64,000 nucleotides of DNA from Prevotella koreensis (GTDB taxonomy: Bacteria > Bacteroidota > Bacteroidia > Bacteroidales > Bacteroidaceae). The stretch lies in assembly GCF_003977605.1 (NCBI RefSeq), contig NZ_RYYU01000001.1:2082539-2146538 (forward strand), in the 5' to 3' direction. The notes under the pieces were generated by a model. That model was given only the letters and a program-made list of their open reading frames with translations, had not been told where the DNA came from and made no database searches. The translations under genes and the position numbers were made by a program. Of the stretch, positions 24,785 to 32,949 are shown one piece after another. The stretch's first letter is position 1, and each line of letters begins with the position of its first letter.

Positions 24785-26089
24785 ATGTATATCCACGAAA
24801 GAGACAATTGGACAAACTTCCGTTGGGACGCTTCGCAGGTGTCACTCCTTCAGGAGAAAGTGTTTCGTAAACAGGGTTTGCTTTATGGCAGGCTGAGTTC
24901 TTTGGATTTTGACAGCAAACTGCTTGCTATGGCAGAGAACCTGACTTATGATATAGTGTATTCTTCGGAGATTGAAAGCATCCGGTTGAACGTTGATCAG
25001 GTTCGTTCTTCACTTGCCAGACGACTTGGGATAGAGAACGTGAAATTCACCGCCCCTTCTCACTATGTTGATTCTGTTATCAATGTAATGCTCGAAGCGG
25101 TTCAACATTATGATATGCCTCTCAATAAAGAGAAACTTTGCGCTTGGCAAGCCGCTTTCTTTACATCCGGTTATAGCGAAGGTCGCCGGATAGAGATTGG
25201 TCACTACCGAACAAACGAGGAGCATATAGTAAGTGGAATGTTCGGACGCGAGAAAATTCACTATATTGCTCCTTCTCCTGACCGCGTAGAAGAGGAGATG
25301 GAAAGGTTCCTGGTATGGTTTGATGGAGAAGAGTCTGTAAGTAGTGTCATCCGTTCTGCCATCGCTCATTTTTGGTTTGTGAGCATTCATCCCTTTGAGG
25401 ATGGCAATGGACGATTAGCCCGCATCCTTTCAGACATGCTACTGGCTCGTGGAGAGAAGAGTGATTTCCGTTTCTACAATGTTTCATCACAGATTAACAA
25501 GGACAAGAATCGCTATTACGACATTCTTGAACGTATGCAGCGTGGCGATGGTGACATTACAGAGTGGTTAGTGTGGTACATGCAGAAATTGGTAGAGGCA
25601 CTTGACGAAGCAGATACCATCGTCAGTAATATCCTGAACAAGAGTTTTTTCTGGCAGAAGGCATCGTCTGTGCCAATGACAGAACGACAGACCCAAATGC
25701 TCAATCTGTTTCTTGACGGCTATGAGGCAAAGATAACGTCAAAGGCATGGGCAACGTTGGCAAAGTGTTCGAAAGATACGGCTATACGTGACATACAAGA
25801 CTTGGTTGAAAAGAATGTCCTTATAGAGGACATACCGGGAGCAAAGCGACCAAGTTACTCCATCGTATATGATGCAGAGGATTTGACGCAATTTTTCACC
25901 GAGGTAAGCATAACTGAAGAAAATGGCACTCCATATCTCCATGCTTTGTTTAGGGGCAAGAAACCTATATGCGAAAGAATTCTAAGGCTTGATGCTGACC
26001 GATACAGGAAAGGAGATTTGCCTTTGTCTAATCTGCTCGGTAAATACTGCTCGTATATAGTTTCAACTCAAATTTGTCAAGGACGCTAA
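24785..26089 (+). CDS. Fic-family protein (DUF4172 + Fic + winged helix)
   Basis: The 434-residue protein has a DUF4172-like N-terminus (about 1-80, MYIHERDNWTNFRWD), a Fic core (about 110-260) with the complete catalytic motif HPFEDGNGR at residues 202-210, and a winged-helix segment (about 295-355). An extra C-terminal region of about 70 residues is unknown to me. Fic enzymes transfer AMP or related groups from nucleotides to target hydroxyls. The helix carrying the auto-inhibitory motif (usually [S/T]xxxE[G/N]) reads SSEIES at 60-65, so Ser replaces Gly/Asn. The gene stands alone with its own promoter and is followed at once by repeats. No adjacent antitoxin gene is present; regulation is probably internal. 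Confidence 0.9.
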   Translation: MYIHERDNWTNFRWDASQVSLLQEKVFRKQGLLYGRLSSLDFDSKLLAMAENLTYDIVYSSEIESIRLNVDQVRSSLARRLGIENVKFTAPSHYVDSVINVMLEAVQHYDMPLNKEKLCAWQAAFFTSGYSEGRRIEIGHYRTNEEHIVSGMFGREKIHYIAPSPDRVEEEMERFLVWFDGEESVSSVIRSAIAHFWFVSIHPFEDGNGRLARILSDMLLARGEKSDFRFYNVSSQINKDKNRYYDILERMQRGDGDITEWLVWYMQKLVEALDEADTIVSNILNKSFFWQKASSVPMTERQTQMLNLFLDGYEAKITSKAWATLAKCSKDTAIRDIQDLVEKNVLIEDIPGAKRPSYSIVYDAEDLTQFFTEVSITEENGTPYLHALFRGKKPICERILRLDADRYRKGDLPLSNLLGKYCSYIVSTQICQGR

Positions 26090-26100
26090 TGACCGCTTTG

Positions 26101-26304
26101 GTTTTAATCCAAATCGGTCTTTAGAACCCAACTGATTTTGTTCGATTGCACAGGCAGATGTGCCGGCGTTTCATCGAAGGCGTAGCGGGCTACGTCGAGA
26201 TGTAATGGCTGCGCAGATGTAGGCAAGCGGACTAAAGCGGTAGGGAAGCGTATCGGTAATGGTAAATCTAAGCAAATGCGGTCTAATGTCCGATTTGGGT
26301 TTAA
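26101..26304 (-). repeat. Dispersed ~200-bp MITE-like element, copy B
   Basis: On the minus strand it begins TTAAACCCAAATCGGACATT and ends with the matching inverted end near 26101. The interior shares GCTTGCCTACATCTGCGCAG and the GCCCGCTACGCCTTCGATGA block with copies A, D and E. Confidence 0.85.
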
Positions 26305-26320
26305 GCAACAGAAACTTATC

Positions 26321-26394
26321 TAAACAACAGGGAAGCACTACATCAATGGCGAATGTTAGTAAATGCGTTCTGATGAACCGATTGGGGGTTAAAG
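26321..26394 (-). repeat. MITE-like element, copy C (first half only)
   Basis: The minus strand reads TTTAACCCCCAATCGGTTCATCAG and continues about 70 bases like the start of the ~200-bp element, then stops. It lies directly beside copy B in the same orientation. Confidence 0.75.
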
Positions 26395-26414
26395 TATGAT
26401 ATACACTCGCGTAC

Positions 26415-26453
26415 CAATTTGGGCGAATTTGGTCGGCAAATTCGCCCAAATTG
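26415..26453. repeat. Perfect intergenic palindrome related to 13463-13499
   Basis: A 17-base arm (26415-26431) is exactly complementary to 26437-26453 around a five-base loop GTCGG. The core GGGCGAAtTT and the loop resemble the palindrome at 13463-13499. Confidence 0.8.
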
Positions 26454-26545
26454 TATTGCTGACCATAATCTGCTCAACAATAAAACAAAATCTGTTCGGG
26501 AGTTAATGGCTGTTTTAGGTTTAACTAATAGTATAAAGGCAAATA

Positions 26546-28231
26546 TTATTTTGCTGAAGCCAATACGATTTGTTTAGCACGCTCCAGTGCTAAATTAATA
26601 TGGCTACAGATATTCTCGCCACCCAATAGTTCATCGAATTTGGCTTTCAACAATACGTTTTTTACATTCGGGAGGACGCCTGATAGTACAATTGGTATTC
26701 CTTGTTTGCGCGATTGTTCGCACATTACAGCAAGGTTATGAAGTCCCGTAGAATCAATGAACGGAACTTTACGCATACGAATAATGCGGACTTTCGACTT
26801 ATCGCCCATAGTGGACATAAGTTCCTCGAAACGATTGCCAAGTCCAAAGAAATAAGGACCATAGATTTCGTACACTTCTACGCCATCGGGAATGGTGAGA
26901 TATTTCTTATCTAACAGTACATCAGTATCATCGTTCAAATTAATCTTATCGGTGATAAGACGTACATCGGTTATTTCCGCCACACGACGCATCAGCAGCA
27001 AACAAGCGATAAGCAAACCTACTTGGATAGCAACCGTAAGGTCGAAAACCACAGTAAGTAAGAAGGTAACAAGCAAAATAATAATATCCGACTTAGGTGT
27101 TTTAAGCAAAGCTGCAAAAGTTCTCCAACCACTCATATTATAAGCCACTCCAACCAACACACCCGCCAAACACGACATTGGTATATACTGCGCCAAAGGC
27201 ATCATAAACAAGAAAATGAGCAAGAGCACAATGGCATGAACAACACCTGCAAGAGGCGATTTGCCGCCATTGTTTATATTGGTCATTGTACGTGCAATAG
27301 CACCCGTAGCAGGTATTCCGCCAAACAATGGTACAAGCATATTGGCAAGTCCTTGTCCTATCAGTTCTGAATTAGAATCGTGCCGTTCGCCCGTTACACC
27401 ATCGGCAACAGTGGCTGAGAGTAACGATTCGATTGCTCCAAGCAAGGCAATCGTAAGCGCAGGAGCGACCAGTCCTTTCATAATTTCAAAGTTGATGGTT
27501 GGCAAAGACAGTTCGGGCAATTTATTACTAATAGTAAAGCGGTCGCCAATGGTTTCTATGGAGTTTACCCCACAATATTGCTGCAATATCCAAGCAGCCA
27601 AAGTCATTACAACAATTGCTACCAACGAACCCGGAATTTTCTTTGAAAAACGCTTCGTGTTCATAATAATAACAATGCTTAAAAGTCCAACCGCAGTGCT
27701 TCACCAGTTGATAGAAGTTAGCGATTGACCGTATGTTGCCCATTTGCCCAAGAAGTCAGAAGGCATATTGGTTACCGTCAAACCGAATAAATCTTTCACT
27801 TGAGTAGTAAAAATGGTAAGGGCAATACCTGCCGTAAAGCCTACTACAATAGGATAAGGAATGTATTTTATGATGGTTCCCAACTTCAGAAAACCAAGTA
27901 AAACAAGAAACATACCTGCCATAATGGTGGCTACCATAAGTCCATCGAAACCATAGTCTTGAATAATGCCATAAACTATAACGATGAAAGCACCGGTAGG
28001 ACCACCGATTTGTACTTTACTGCCACCAAAAACAGAAATAATGAATCCCGCAATTACTGCTGTTATAATACCTTTCTCAGGAGAAACGCCCGATGCAATG
28101 GCAAAAGCGATAGCCAAAGGCAATGCAACAATACCAACAATTATGCCTGCCATCGCATCAGCACTCAAATTCTCTTTACTATATTCTCGCAAAGATGTCC
28201 AAAATACCGGAGTGTATCCAAATAGCTTCAT
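26546..28231 (-). pseudogene. SulP-family anion transporter split by one in-frame TGA
   Basis: Two open segments in the same frame (28231-27701 and 27700-26546) together encode about 560 residues of a SulP transporter. The start MKLFGYTPVFWTSLREYS, the GIIVGIVALPLAIAFAIASGVSPEKG and GGPTGAFIVIVYG helices, the QGLANMLVPLFGGIPATGAIART signature and a C-terminal STAS domain (about 430-550, IDSTGLHNL) are all present. The only defect is TGA at 27703-27701 after SLTSINW, replacing what is probably a Trp or similar codon, within a membrane helix. No frameshift is needed. It could be a recent pseudogene, a sequencing error or a readthrough site. The ATG at 27664 could start a fragment, but it would lack the first helices. 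Substrate (sulfate, bicarbonate or other) is not determined. Confidence 0.88.
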
Positions 28232-28267
28232 TTCTCTTAAACTTATTTTGATATGATATTACAACTG

Positions 28268-28298
28268 CAAAGTTAGCAAAAAAATACCACATGGCAAA
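28268..28298 (-). promoter_or_regulatory. Promoter of the SulP gene
   Basis: On the minus strand TTTG (complement of 28295-28298), a 19-base spacer and TAACTTTG (complement of 28268-28275) form a complete consensus, 36 bases before the ATG at 28231. Confidence 0.8.
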
Positions 28299-28337
28299 GT
28301 AATAGTTGTCCGGTCGTAAATAAAAGTAAGTTCTTAC

Positions 28338-28602
28338 CAATAGTGTCCTAAATATTTTTTGTAAAACTCACGAAACCATGAGAGTGCGTCAAAATACAAA
28401 TTAATTACCTGACAATTTTCAAACTGTTAGTAGGGTTCTAATAAAAGCAAAGAAAAGACCATTTCTTTACTCGAAAACGAGTCTTGAAATGGCCTTTTCA
28501 TATTGAATTATTTCAAACTGTAAGATTCTCAAAAAGATATTTGCATTTTGACACACCTTCAACTTTGTATGCGTTTTCACAAAATTATTTTGGACACTAT
28601 TG
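28338..28602. repeat. 265-bp MITE-like nested inverted repeat
   Basis: The outer ends CAATAGTGTCC (28338-28348 and complement 28592-28602) extend with mismatches for about 30 bases. A second inverted pair, GTGCGTCAAAATACAAAT near 28386 and its near-complement near 28541-28558, lies inside. The centre is a hairpin (28452-28465 with 28486-28499). There is no believable gene; a 64-codon frame at 28548-28742 overlaps the right end. Confidence 0.7.
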
Positions 28603-28764
28603 CTATTTATGGGCACTTACTACATACTGTTTCTATTAAGATTAAACCGCAGGAATTGCCGGTACATGTAAAAAACGAGACAGTTAGAACTTTTTTTTAT
28701 GAGGGCTCCTATCACGAACTCGAGTATAAAATATCCTTGTAAATGAATGTTGATAAAATAAAAT

Positions 28765-28839
28765 AATTCACGTCCCACTCACAGTTGCCGGCGTTCTTGA
28801 TATAATGGAAACGCTATTGTCGTGAATGGGACGTGAATT
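28765..28839 (-). terminator. Terminator of the LRR protein gene
   Basis: AATTCACGTCCCA at 28765-28777 pairs exactly with 28827-28839. On the minus strand the stem is followed by ATTTTATTTTATC. It lies 27 bases after the stop of the 28866 gene. Confidence 0.75.
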
Positions 28840-28865
28840 ATTTGTTTGTATTATTTGTCAGAACT

Positions 28866-30782
28866 TTATAGTTGCACCTTTATGCTATGTGTTCCGGCTG
28901 CGCCTTGCAGTACGAGGATGTGGATCCCGTGCGAAATGCCATTGGCATTGAGTGTCGCTGTGGTGCTTCCGGAGATAATGGTGCGACCCACTCTGCGACC
29001 GCTCATGTCGATGAGTTGTGCGATGTTGTATCCTGCCGGTATGTTCTCAATGGTGCATATACCGTTCTCAACGCTCACTTTTACACCGCTGTCGGTCGTA
29101 ATATTCTGTACGCCACTTGTCTCGTTGATTTGGAATGTCTTCCATTCCAATGATGCCTGATAGTTGGGCTTGCTGCCTGCCGGAACAAGGAGTTGGCATT
29201 TGCCGGTCCATAATGGAGCACCTTCACCCTCGAATGGGCTGTCGCCGAAATCGGTAACGGCAGGAGTTGCTGTCTTTACGGTGATTCTGCTGATGTTCTC
29301 ACAGCCCCAGAATGGGCGCATTCCCATTGTGGTGAAGTTTGGAGAGAATTCTATTTCTTTCAGATTGGCGCAGAACCAGAATGCAAGGTCTTGAACTTTT
29401 ACGAGTGCGTCGTTGGTGACAAGTTTGGTATTGGTGCGTGCGTTAGGATAGCAGTAGAGTTTGGTGAAGTCCTTGCTGTAGAGCACACCGTCTTCTGCGG
29501 CATACTTGTTGTTCTCGTCGCTTACGGTTACCTTCTCCAATGCGAGGCAGCCGAGGAACGGATTTTGTACCAATTCCGGTTGCGCTTTGCCCAGTATTAT
29601 CTCCTTGAGCCCGCTGCACTCTGCGAATGCTCCATAGTCGATTGTAACAATGTCGTCCGGGAAAGATAGTTTCTCAACACCGTGGTTGTGGAAGAAAGCC
29701 AGTTCGCCGATTCTCTTTAATCCTGTTCCGAAGTTTATGGCTTTGATGCCTTTGCAGTTTCTGAAAGCCTCATTGCCTATTTCTTCAAGCGAATTGGGGA
29801 AATTGAGAGTGTCTATCATCTCGCAATCCGAGAATGCGTGCATTCCGATGCTTCTCAAAGAGTTGTTGAAACGCACCTTGCTAAGTTTGCTGTTGTCTTT
29901 GAAAGCCAAGTCGGCAATGCTCTGCAGTGTTGTGGGCATTGTCACCTCCTTTAGTTCGCTGCAGAATTCGAAGCACCGTTCGGGTATTAGTTCCACGCCT
30001 TCAGGTATGGTAATCTTTTCGAGTGCCACTGCACTATAGAAACATTCCGGGTCTATTTCGGTAACGTGTGAAGGCAGGTGCAGGGTGCGCAGTTTGTTGG
30101 TCTGCTCGAATAGACGCATGTGCAACTGTTTCACTCCTTCCGGAATGGTAATATTGTCGATTGCTCTGCAATGAGTAAATGCATATCCTCCGAGGTGTTC
30201 GAGTTTTGAAGGCAGGGTGATGCTTTCGAGTGCTACGCAGACACCGAATGCCGTACTGTTGATTCGTGTTATATCGTCAGGCATCACGACCTCTTTCAGC
30301 GATGTGCAGGTAAAGAAACAGCCGATACCTATTTCGCGTATGTTGTTGGGCAATATTATCTTCTCTATTGTGAAGCAGTTGTAGAAAAGTTTGTCTGGAA
30401 GCAGGTTGGGCGCATCTTCCAGGACGTTATAGTCGCGCGGAGTGCCTTTGTCCTCGATGTGTATGTAGTATGAACCGCCCGGGACTATGACAGCCTCTGA
30501 GAGGTCTATCGTCTTTAGATTTGTTCTGTAGAAACCTCCGTATTCGTCTGAGCCGCAGAATCTTCTTACGAAACGTAGGTCGTAACCATTTATACTTCCG
30601 GTTATTTTCAGCGAGCCGACCTTGTCTTCCCATAGTTCTACCGGAGCGATTTCTTCGAGTGTTCCCGGTGTGGTTACGTTGATGACGGTATTGATCAGTT
30701 CTTCGCCATCTTGCGCTTTTGCTGTCATACTTGTCAGACAACACAGTATGACTGCCATGCAATAAAATAGTTTTTTCTTCAT
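28866..30782 (-). CDS. BspA-like leucine-rich-repeat surface protein
   Basis: The 638-residue protein has a signal peptide (about 1-23, ending AKAQ) and a beta region (about 25-130). At least a dozen LRR_5-type repeats of about 23 residues follow (about 135-520), with the pattern FxxCxxLxxIxLPxxLxxIGxxAF. The C-terminal module (about 565-638, with AQLIDMSGRRVGR and a GIHILVLQG strand) resembles the type IX secretion sorting domain. BspA-type repeats are associated with surface binding in oral and gut Bacteroidota. A second LRR gene lies 53 bases upstream on the same strand, so the two probably form an operon. Whether the sorting-like domain is used depends on the host having that secretion system. 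Confidence 0.88.
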   Translation of the reverse strand: MKKKLFYCMAVILCCLTSMTAKAQDGEELINTVINVTTPGTLEEIAPVELWEDKVGSLKITGSINGYDLRFVRRFCGSDEYGGFYRTNLKTIDLSEAVIVPGGSYYIHIEDKGTPRDYNVLEDAPNLLPDKLFYNCFTIEKIILPNNIREIGIGCFFTCTSLKEVVMPDDITRINSTAFGVCVALESITLPSKLEHLGGYAFTHCRAIDNITIPEGVKQLHMRLFEQTNKLRTLHLPSHVTEIDPECFYSAVALEKITIPEGVELIPERCFEFCSELKEVTMPTTLQSIADLAFKDNSKLSKVRFNNSLRSIGMHAFSDCEMIDTLNFPNSLEEIGNEAFRNCKGIKAINFGTGLKRIGELAFFHNHGVEKLSFPDDIVTIDYGAFAECSGLKEIILGKAQPELVQNPFLGCLALEKVTVSDENNKYAAEDGVLYSKDFTKLYCYPNARTNTKLVTNDALVKVQDLAFWFCANLKEIEFSPNFTTMGMRPFWGCENISRITVKTATPAVTDFGDSPFEGEGAPLWTGKCQLLVPAGSKPNYQASLEWKTFQINETSGVQNITTDSGVKVSVENGICTIENIPAGYNIAQLIDMSGRRVGRTIISGSTTATLNANGISHGIHILVLQGAAGTHSIKVQL

Positions 30783-30835
30783 AAAGATATTTTGTTATAT
30801 ATTTTAGGCATTTGTATTTATTGATATTCCGGTTG

Positions 30836-32623
30836 TTATTTCAGAATCACCGTGCGCGACATTCCGTTTGCATAGATTACATACATGCCGTGCTGTACCG
30901 ATGCCGGGATTGCAGCAGAGTGAGAGTCGATGTTGAAGCAACCAACGAGTCTGCCCGCGGTGTCGTACATACTGATGCTACGTGCGTTGCTTGGGAGTCC
31001 TGTTACAATCCGGCCGTTTCCGTTGGCGGTCACTGTGAACGAGGCATTCTTATCCACGATGTTCTCTACAGCATCTGTTCCTGACCCTAAGGTTGATACA
31101 GTCCAGCCCTTTTCTGTTGCTATGGAAGTTGCGCTTATGCCGGCCTCCGGCACGTCGTTCAGCAGGTAATACACGCCGGTTTCCAATGATTCCTGTGGTA
31201 TTCTTCGCAATGAGCGGTATAGGTTGTTTAGTGCAGATGCGTTGAGTGCGGTGTTGTTGAGTTTCACGTAACTGATGTTTGGCGAACCGGTAAGGTCGAG
31301 TGCGGTGAGTGGGTTGCCCATGACGTTGATGTTCAGCAGGCTTGGAAGGTTCTTGGTGTCAAGTTCCTGAATGTTGTTCTCGTTGCATGTCAGTGATGCG
31401 AGTGCCGACATACCGCTCACATCGAGTGTACTGATGTTGTTGTTGCCACAAACGAGCGACTCCATTATCTCCGGTGTCTTTATGTTAATCTCTTTGAGTT
31501 TGCATGAACTACAGTCGAGGTCTTTCAATGTTGCCGGCAGTGTGAGTGTGTTAAGGTTTTCGTTGCCGGAACAGTCGAGGTTTTCCAGTTTGGTGTTTTC
31601 GAGGAGTAGTTGCTCTATTTGGTTTATGAAGCAGTCGAGAACCTTTAGGTTCGGGTTGTTGGTGAAGTCAAGCGACTTTATGGCGCAGTTGTTGCATTTC
31701 AGGCTTTCCAGTTTCGTACATTTGCTGAGGTCTATACCCTCGATAGCCGTTCCGATGCAGTCGAGTGCTTTTAGTTCGGTGAGGTGCGTACAATCTATAT
31801 TCGCGAGTGAGTAGTTGTTAGAGAGAGCAAGTTCGGTAAGTTTACCGCAGTTGGAGAGGTCGATAGATGTCAGTCCCGCTGCAGGCATGTAGAGTTGCTC
31901 CAGACTATTATCCTTCGGCAGTTCGATTAGTGTGATAGGGCGTGCGAGACCGGCCGAGAATGCTTTCATCTTTGTGAGTTTTGAAAGCGGAAGTTTGGTG
32001 ACCGAAGTCTGTAAGAGGTTCATCTGCACAATGTTCACGCAGGTGGAGAAGTCAAGGGCTTGTAGTTTGAAGTTTCCACTGCAGTCCAACAGTTCTATTT
32101 CGCCGGCGTCCTCAGGCATTGTAAGTTCTGCTATCGAGTTGTTCGCAAGCATCACCTGCTTTAGTTTGTTGTTCTTAGACAAGTCAATTTTTATGAGGTC
32201 TGTGTTTTCTATGCACAGAGTGTGCAGTTTGGTGTTGTTTGTGAAGTCGTACTCTTCAATGTAGTTTTTTCTCGAGAAGAAAGTGTTCAGTTCCGGCAGC
32301 GCGGTGACATTGACTTCGAGAAGTTCGTTTCCCGAACAATCAATAGACGCGATTTTACCTTTTATCGTCAGTTCTTGGCTTAGAGTATTACCTTTCAGCA
32401 CAGTTCCCTTCTCGTCGTCGAGTTGTATGGTCTGCACCTCTCCGGTGCCCCAATCTACTGTTGCCTCTCCCTTCTCTGTTCCGAAAAGAAGGATTTGGAA
32501 CTCGTAACCTGCTTTGTTAGCGAACTTGAACAAAGCCTGTGGTGTGGTCTGTGCTTTTACCGAGAAAGTCATTGCTAACAACACAGCGATTAGTATTACT
32601 CGCTGAAATTTTGAATCAATCAT
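30836..32623 (-). CDS. Leucine-rich-repeat surface protein with sorting-like C-terminus
   Basis: The 595-residue protein has a signal peptide (about 1-24, ending VKAQ). An N-terminal beta domain (about 25-95) precedes about 20 short LRRs (about 95-475) of the xLxxLDCSxNxL type, where DCS/DCI/NCA motifs recur. The C-terminal domain (about 525-595) contains SISMYDTAGRLVGCF and ends HGMYVIYANGMSRTVILK, like a type IX sorting domain. The LRR class differs from that of its neighbour, but the C-terminal module is shared. It is probably exported and surface-bound. No clear promoter was found; 32624-32900 is AT-rich and non-coding. Confidence 0.87.
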   Translation of the reverse strand: MIDSKFQRVILIAVLLAMTFSVKAQTTPQALFKFANKAGYEFQILLFGTEKGEATVDWGTGEVQTIQLDDEKGTVLKGNTLSQELTIKGKIASIDCSGNELLEVNVTALPELNTFFSRKNYIEEYDFTNNTKLHTLCIENTDLIKIDLSKNNKLKQVMLANNSIAELTMPEDAGEIELLDCSGNFKLQALDFSTCVNIVQMNLLQTSVTKLPLSKLTKMKAFSAGLARPITLIELPKDNSLEQLYMPAAGLTSIDLSNCGKLTELALSNNYSLANIDCTHLTELKALDCIGTAIEGIDLSKCTKLESLKCNNCAIKSLDFTNNPNLKVLDCFINQIEQLLLENTKLENLDCSGNENLNTLTLPATLKDLDCSSCKLKEINIKTPEIMESLVCGNNNISTLDVSGMSALASLTCNENNIQELDTKNLPSLLNINVMGNPLTALDLTGSPNISYVKLNNTALNASALNNLYRSLRRIPQESLETGVYYLLNDVPEAGISATSIATEKGWTVSTLGSGTDAVENIVDKNASFTVTANGNGRIVTGLPSNARSISMYDTAGRLVGCFNIDSHSAAIPASVQHGMYVIYANGMSRTVILK

Positions 32624-32914
32624 GGTGTTTTAATAGTTTTTCACAAAAGTTATTAATTATTATTCTCTTGGAATCGTCTGCGTTTTTCTTTTTTATTGTC
32701 ATGAACCGGCTGTTCCTGGCATTCATATCTCTTTTAGGTTAATAATTTATACGTTTTGATTTTTCATGTACAAAAATACTAAACATTTTTTGATAATTAT
32801 CTAATACATACTGTTTTTAATGTTTTTTATATAATCATTTTTTTTAAGTTGTTGAAAGTTCGGATATTATTAGACGATTTTTAGCAAATTGTTTCCATTC
32901 ATCGAATTATTTAG

Positions 32915-32922
32915 TAAATTTG
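32915..32922 (+). promoter_or_regulatory. Putative -7 box for aminopeptidase P
   Basis: TAAATTTG matches TAnnTTTG, 27 bases before the ATG at 32950. The nearest TTG-like -33 candidate has 23-base spacing, so support is moderate. Confidence 0.5.
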
Positions 32923-32949
32923 CAGATGTAATACTAACGACTTTATATC

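Noticed and set aside
28548..28742. 64-codon open frame near the SulP/LRR gap
   Set aside because: It overlaps the right end of the palindromic MITE-like unit, has no recognisable domain and no promoter, and its sequence composition is not protein-like.
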